From contig CAZKOM010000051.1 in assembly GCA_964554385.1 (NCBI GenBank), forward strand, positions 1 to 17,049: DNA of 17,049 nt, in the 5' to 3' direction. Made by a program: the position numbers and the translations under genes. The notes under the pieces were generated by a model. The model saw only the letters and a program-made list of their open reading frames with translations, was not told the DNA's origin and made no database searches. The stretch is from JAGKXC01 sp964554385. Its GTDB lineage: Bacteria; Bacteroidota; Bacteroidia; NS11-12g; UBA955. Each line of letters starts with the position of its first letter. The first letter of the stretch is position 1. This document shows positions 14,960 to 17,049 of this stretch, one piece after another.

Positions 14960-16962
14960 TGAAATCTGTGATTTACATTATCAGAGGAATTCAAACCCCA
15001 AAATTTGAAGAAATAACCCAAGGATGCCCATCGAAATAATAAATCAGGATTAGCACCTTTCTTAAACTCATTTTTTCGCAAATCAAAACCCCACCAATTA
15101 TTTAATGCATCCACCCCTAATATTGCCTCTTCCCAATTTCTAAAATGTTCCAAGGTTAATACAGCATGAGGAACGGTAAATCCTTTTTTATCGGTTCGAA
15201 ATAATATTTCATCAGGCAATATACCTGTGAGTGCCTCACGCAACAAACCTTTGCTATATCCATGATACAACCTACTCGATAATTCTCCAATCATGTACCC
15301 TGCTTCTTCTTCAAACTTCTCATCCAAGGCAGATATACCTATCCATTGGGATAATAAATAATCATCAGCAAAAGGATTCCGAGATTCAATTTGATTGGCC
15401 ATTCCATTCCTGTCTTCGAAACGCAATAATTGATTTAATCGATCCCCAAAATAATCATCTAATAAAACTTCATACAATGTACCCTTTTGTTTACTTCTAT
15501 TGATTTTGCCGTTCTTTTCTCGATTTAACTCGCCTTTATTTTTTACATTTAAAGGATACGAATCTTCCATTTGAGCTATATCCAATAATAAAATCTTTAA
15601 TCGCTGACGCAGTGCAATCGTTACTGGAATTGGCCATTTTTTTCGATGTGGAATTAATGTCGTCCATTCATCTATTAATTGGCGAACATAATAATGAGGA
15701 TAGCCCGCAAAAATCTCATCCGCACCCTGACCATTAAACAAAACAGTAATCCCCGCTTCCTTTACCGTTTTACACAAATTAAAGTGGGCAATATTGTTCC
15801 AATGGACCGCAGGTCTTCCTGTTTTCTCAATAAACTCTGGCAAATCCGCAGAAAGAAAATTATTCGTTTGTATTTGCCGATGTTGAGTCCCTAAAAATTC
15901 AGACATTACCCGTTGCCACCGCGATTCATCATCCTTGGTATTTGCAGAAGCAATAGAAAAAGTACTCAACTTTACGTTTTTACCCAATATTAAGCTAGCA
16001 ATTGCTGTAATCGCGGAACTGTCCAATCCACCGCTTAACGCAAACCCTATGGGTACATCGCTTTGAAGTCGTCTAGCAATGGATAAAAACAACTGCTTTC
16101 TCAACACTTCCGCTTTCTCTGAAACCCGAGGTAAATCTTCTATTGTTGCCTGAATTTGTTTCGCTGTGGAAGCGATACCGCTAAAACTATCCCAAGACAG
16201 CTGAGTTTTTTCTTTTAATTCAGAAAAAGGTATAGTATTTAGATTTAGCGCCCATTCACAACGCTGAATTGAAAGCGTATTTTCGGAACTATGCTCCTTC
16301 AGCTTGGCCCCAAACGTAAACTGAACAAAACTCCCTATCGGAATACACTTTACATTTTCCCATGGCGAGAGCACATCCGATTTGCCCTGCTTATAACAAT
16401 TCAAATAGTTTTCATTAAATACAGGAGGATTAACGCCCAAATCCATTGACTTTAAAAATGTTCGCTCATCGCTACTATATAGAATGAATCCTGGTAGTGG
16501 TTCATAATAATATAAAGGCTTTACACCCGTTCTGTCCCTTACGAGAAAACATTCCTTTTCGATATTGTCCCATATTGCAAAGGCAAAAAAACCATCCAAT
16601 AACGTCAAACATTTAACGCCAAATTTTTCCCACAATTGCAACAGAACCTCCGTATCGGTGGATGTTTGCACCGATAAATTGTACCGATTAATTAATTCTT
16701 TGTAGTTGAATAATTCTCCGTTAAAAGAAAGTAAATATCGATCATTTTTTGACACCATCGGCTGATGACCTCCTGCGCCTAACCCTATGATAGAAAGTCG
16801 GGTATGAACTAAAACAGCTGTTACATCTTGGTCCTCAACAACGTTAAATCCTTCATCATCGGGTCCTCTGTATCGAATACTCTCCAACAAACGCTCTTTT
16901 ATGTTCGCAAGCCTCTCCTTCGATTCCGATTGGGTTGAAAGATATCCAGCTATACCACACAT
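14956..16962 (-). CDS. asnB: Asparagine synthase (glutamine-hydrolysing), polysaccharide-locus type
   Basis: AsnB-type enzymes hydrolyse glutamine and use the ammonia to amidate an ATP-activated carboxylate. This 668-residue protein has the class II amidotransferase domain at the N terminus: catalytic Cys2 in MCGIAGY, then RGPDDEG (32-38), HTRLSI (53-58), SFNGELFN (79-86) and TDTEVL (102-107). The synthetase domain carries the ATP PP-loop LSGGLDSSA (309-317) and FNGQGADEIFAGY (409-421), and ends with NPFADDYL and KGFTVPH. It is longer than the usual 550-630 residues, with polar stretches near 222-285 and 473-494. Paralogues in polysaccharide clusters are thought to amidate sugar carboxylates or precursors, so free aspartate may not be its substrate. 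It overlaps the flippase gene by four bases and follows a probable glycosyltransferase tail by 17 bases. Confidence 0.9.
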   Translation of the reverse strand: MCGIAGYLSTQSESKERLANIKERLLESIRYRGPDDEGFNVVEDQDVTAVLVHTRLSIIGLGAGGHQPMVSKNDRYLLSFNGELFNYKELINRYNLSVQTSTDTEVLLQLWEKFGVKCLTLLDGFFAFAIWDNIEKECFLVRDRTGVKPLYYYEPLPGFILYSSDERTFLKSMDLGVNPPVFNENYLNCYKQGKSDVLSPWENVKCIPIGSFVQFTFGAKLKEHSSENTLSIQRCEWALNLNTIPFSELKEKTQLSWDSFSGIASTAKQIQATIEDLPRVSEKAEVLRKQLFLSIARRLQSDVPIGFALSGGLDSSAITAIASLILGKNVKLSTFSIASANTKDDESRWQRVMSEFLGTQHRQIQTNNFLSADLPEFIEKTGRPAVHWNNIAHFNLCKTVKEAGITVLFNGQGADEIFAGYPHYYVRQLIDEWTTLIPHRKKWPIPVTIALRQRLKILLLDIAQMEDSYPLNVKNKGELNREKNGKINRSKQKGTLYEVLLDDYFGDRLNQLLRFEDRNGMANQIESRNPFADDYLLSQWIGISALDEKFEEEAGYMIGELSSRLYHGYSKGLLREALTGILPDEILFRTDKKGFTVPHAVLTLEHFRNWEEAILGVDALNNWWGFDLRKNEFKKGANPDLLFRWASLGYFFKFWGLNSSDNVNHRFQ

Positions 16963-16979
16963 AAAAAAACTATAACAGA

Positions 16980-17048
16980 TTAACAGTACGATGTATAACG
17001 CAGATACGCAGTTAATATTTCTTTGCCGATTGAATCTGGATTAAATCT
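16980..17048 (-). CDS. C-terminal tail of a probable glycosyltransferase (partial)
   Basis: At the right edge a minus-strand frame is open to the window end and reads RFNPDSIGKEILTAYLRYTSYC before TAA at 16982-16980. A basic or aromatic residue followed by F-x-P-x-x-I-x-x-x-x-L-x-x-Y resembles the last helix of GT4-family glycosyltransferases, and this one ends 17 bases before asnB, as in a polysaccharide operon. Only 22 residues are visible, and another frame also gives a short peptide (DLIQIQSAKKY), so the call is tentative. Confidence 0.45.
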   Translation of the reverse strand, partial: RFNPDSIGKEILTAYLRYTSYC

Positions 17049-17049
17049 C

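Noticed and set aside
1..17049. Search by eye for CRISPR arrays, tRNA or rRNA genes, insertion-sequence ends and phage genes
   Set aside because: No regularly spaced repeats, tRNA-like cloverleaf, transposase motif or terminal inverted repeats were recognised; the window is densely packed with ordinary genes.

Overview
This window looks like chromosomal DNA from a member of the Bacteroidota, probably assembled from a draft or metagenome because a 10-N gap breaks one gene. Four things point there: AT-rich coding sequence; Bacteroidota-type -7 promoter boxes (TAnnTTTG) with few recognisable Shine-Dalgarno sites; a secreted protein ending in a type IX secretion (T9SS) sorting domain; and a one-domain MetH. 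I cannot name the genus. All genes except recJ lie on the minus strand. No rRNA, tRNA, CRISPR array, insertion sequence or phage gene was seen.

Layout. At 1-2371 is a three-gene NAD(P) transhydrogenase operon (pntA1-pntA2-pntB), with pntB running off the left edge and interrupted by the gap. At 2466-3851 is a secreted T9SS cargo protein of unknown function, transcribed divergently from recJ (3924-5690) out of a 72-base region with two head-to-head promoters. At 5822-7534 is a GT-C-type membrane protein, convergent with recJ. At 7657-8760 is a leucine-dehydrogenase-family enzyme with its own promoter and a strong terminator. At 8875-10874 a membrane-anchored hypothetical protein lies 5 bases ahead of the homocysteine-methyltransferase half of MetH. 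At 10972-11304 is a small exported cysteine-rich repeat protein with its own promoter and terminator. At 11401-13329 are glutamate dehydrogenase and phosphatidylserine decarboxylase, 3 bases apart. At 13454-17048 is the end of a surface-polysaccharide operon: the probable tail of a glycosyltransferase, an AsnB-type amidotransferase and a Wzx-like flippase, the last two overlapping by 4 bases.

Functionally most of this is housekeeping: NADPH supply, amino-acid nitrogen metabolism, methionine synthesis, DNA repair and phospholipid synthesis. Mixed in are envelope genes: the T9SS cargo, the GT-C protein, the polysaccharide operon and the Cys-rich exported protein. I see no convincing new multi-gene system. 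The least explained item is the Cys-rich protein, with its CCKSG repeats and a mature region almost free of bulky hydrophobic residues. The closely spaced divergent promoters, which predict almost leaderless mRNAs, and the MetH half without its partner also deserve a second look.
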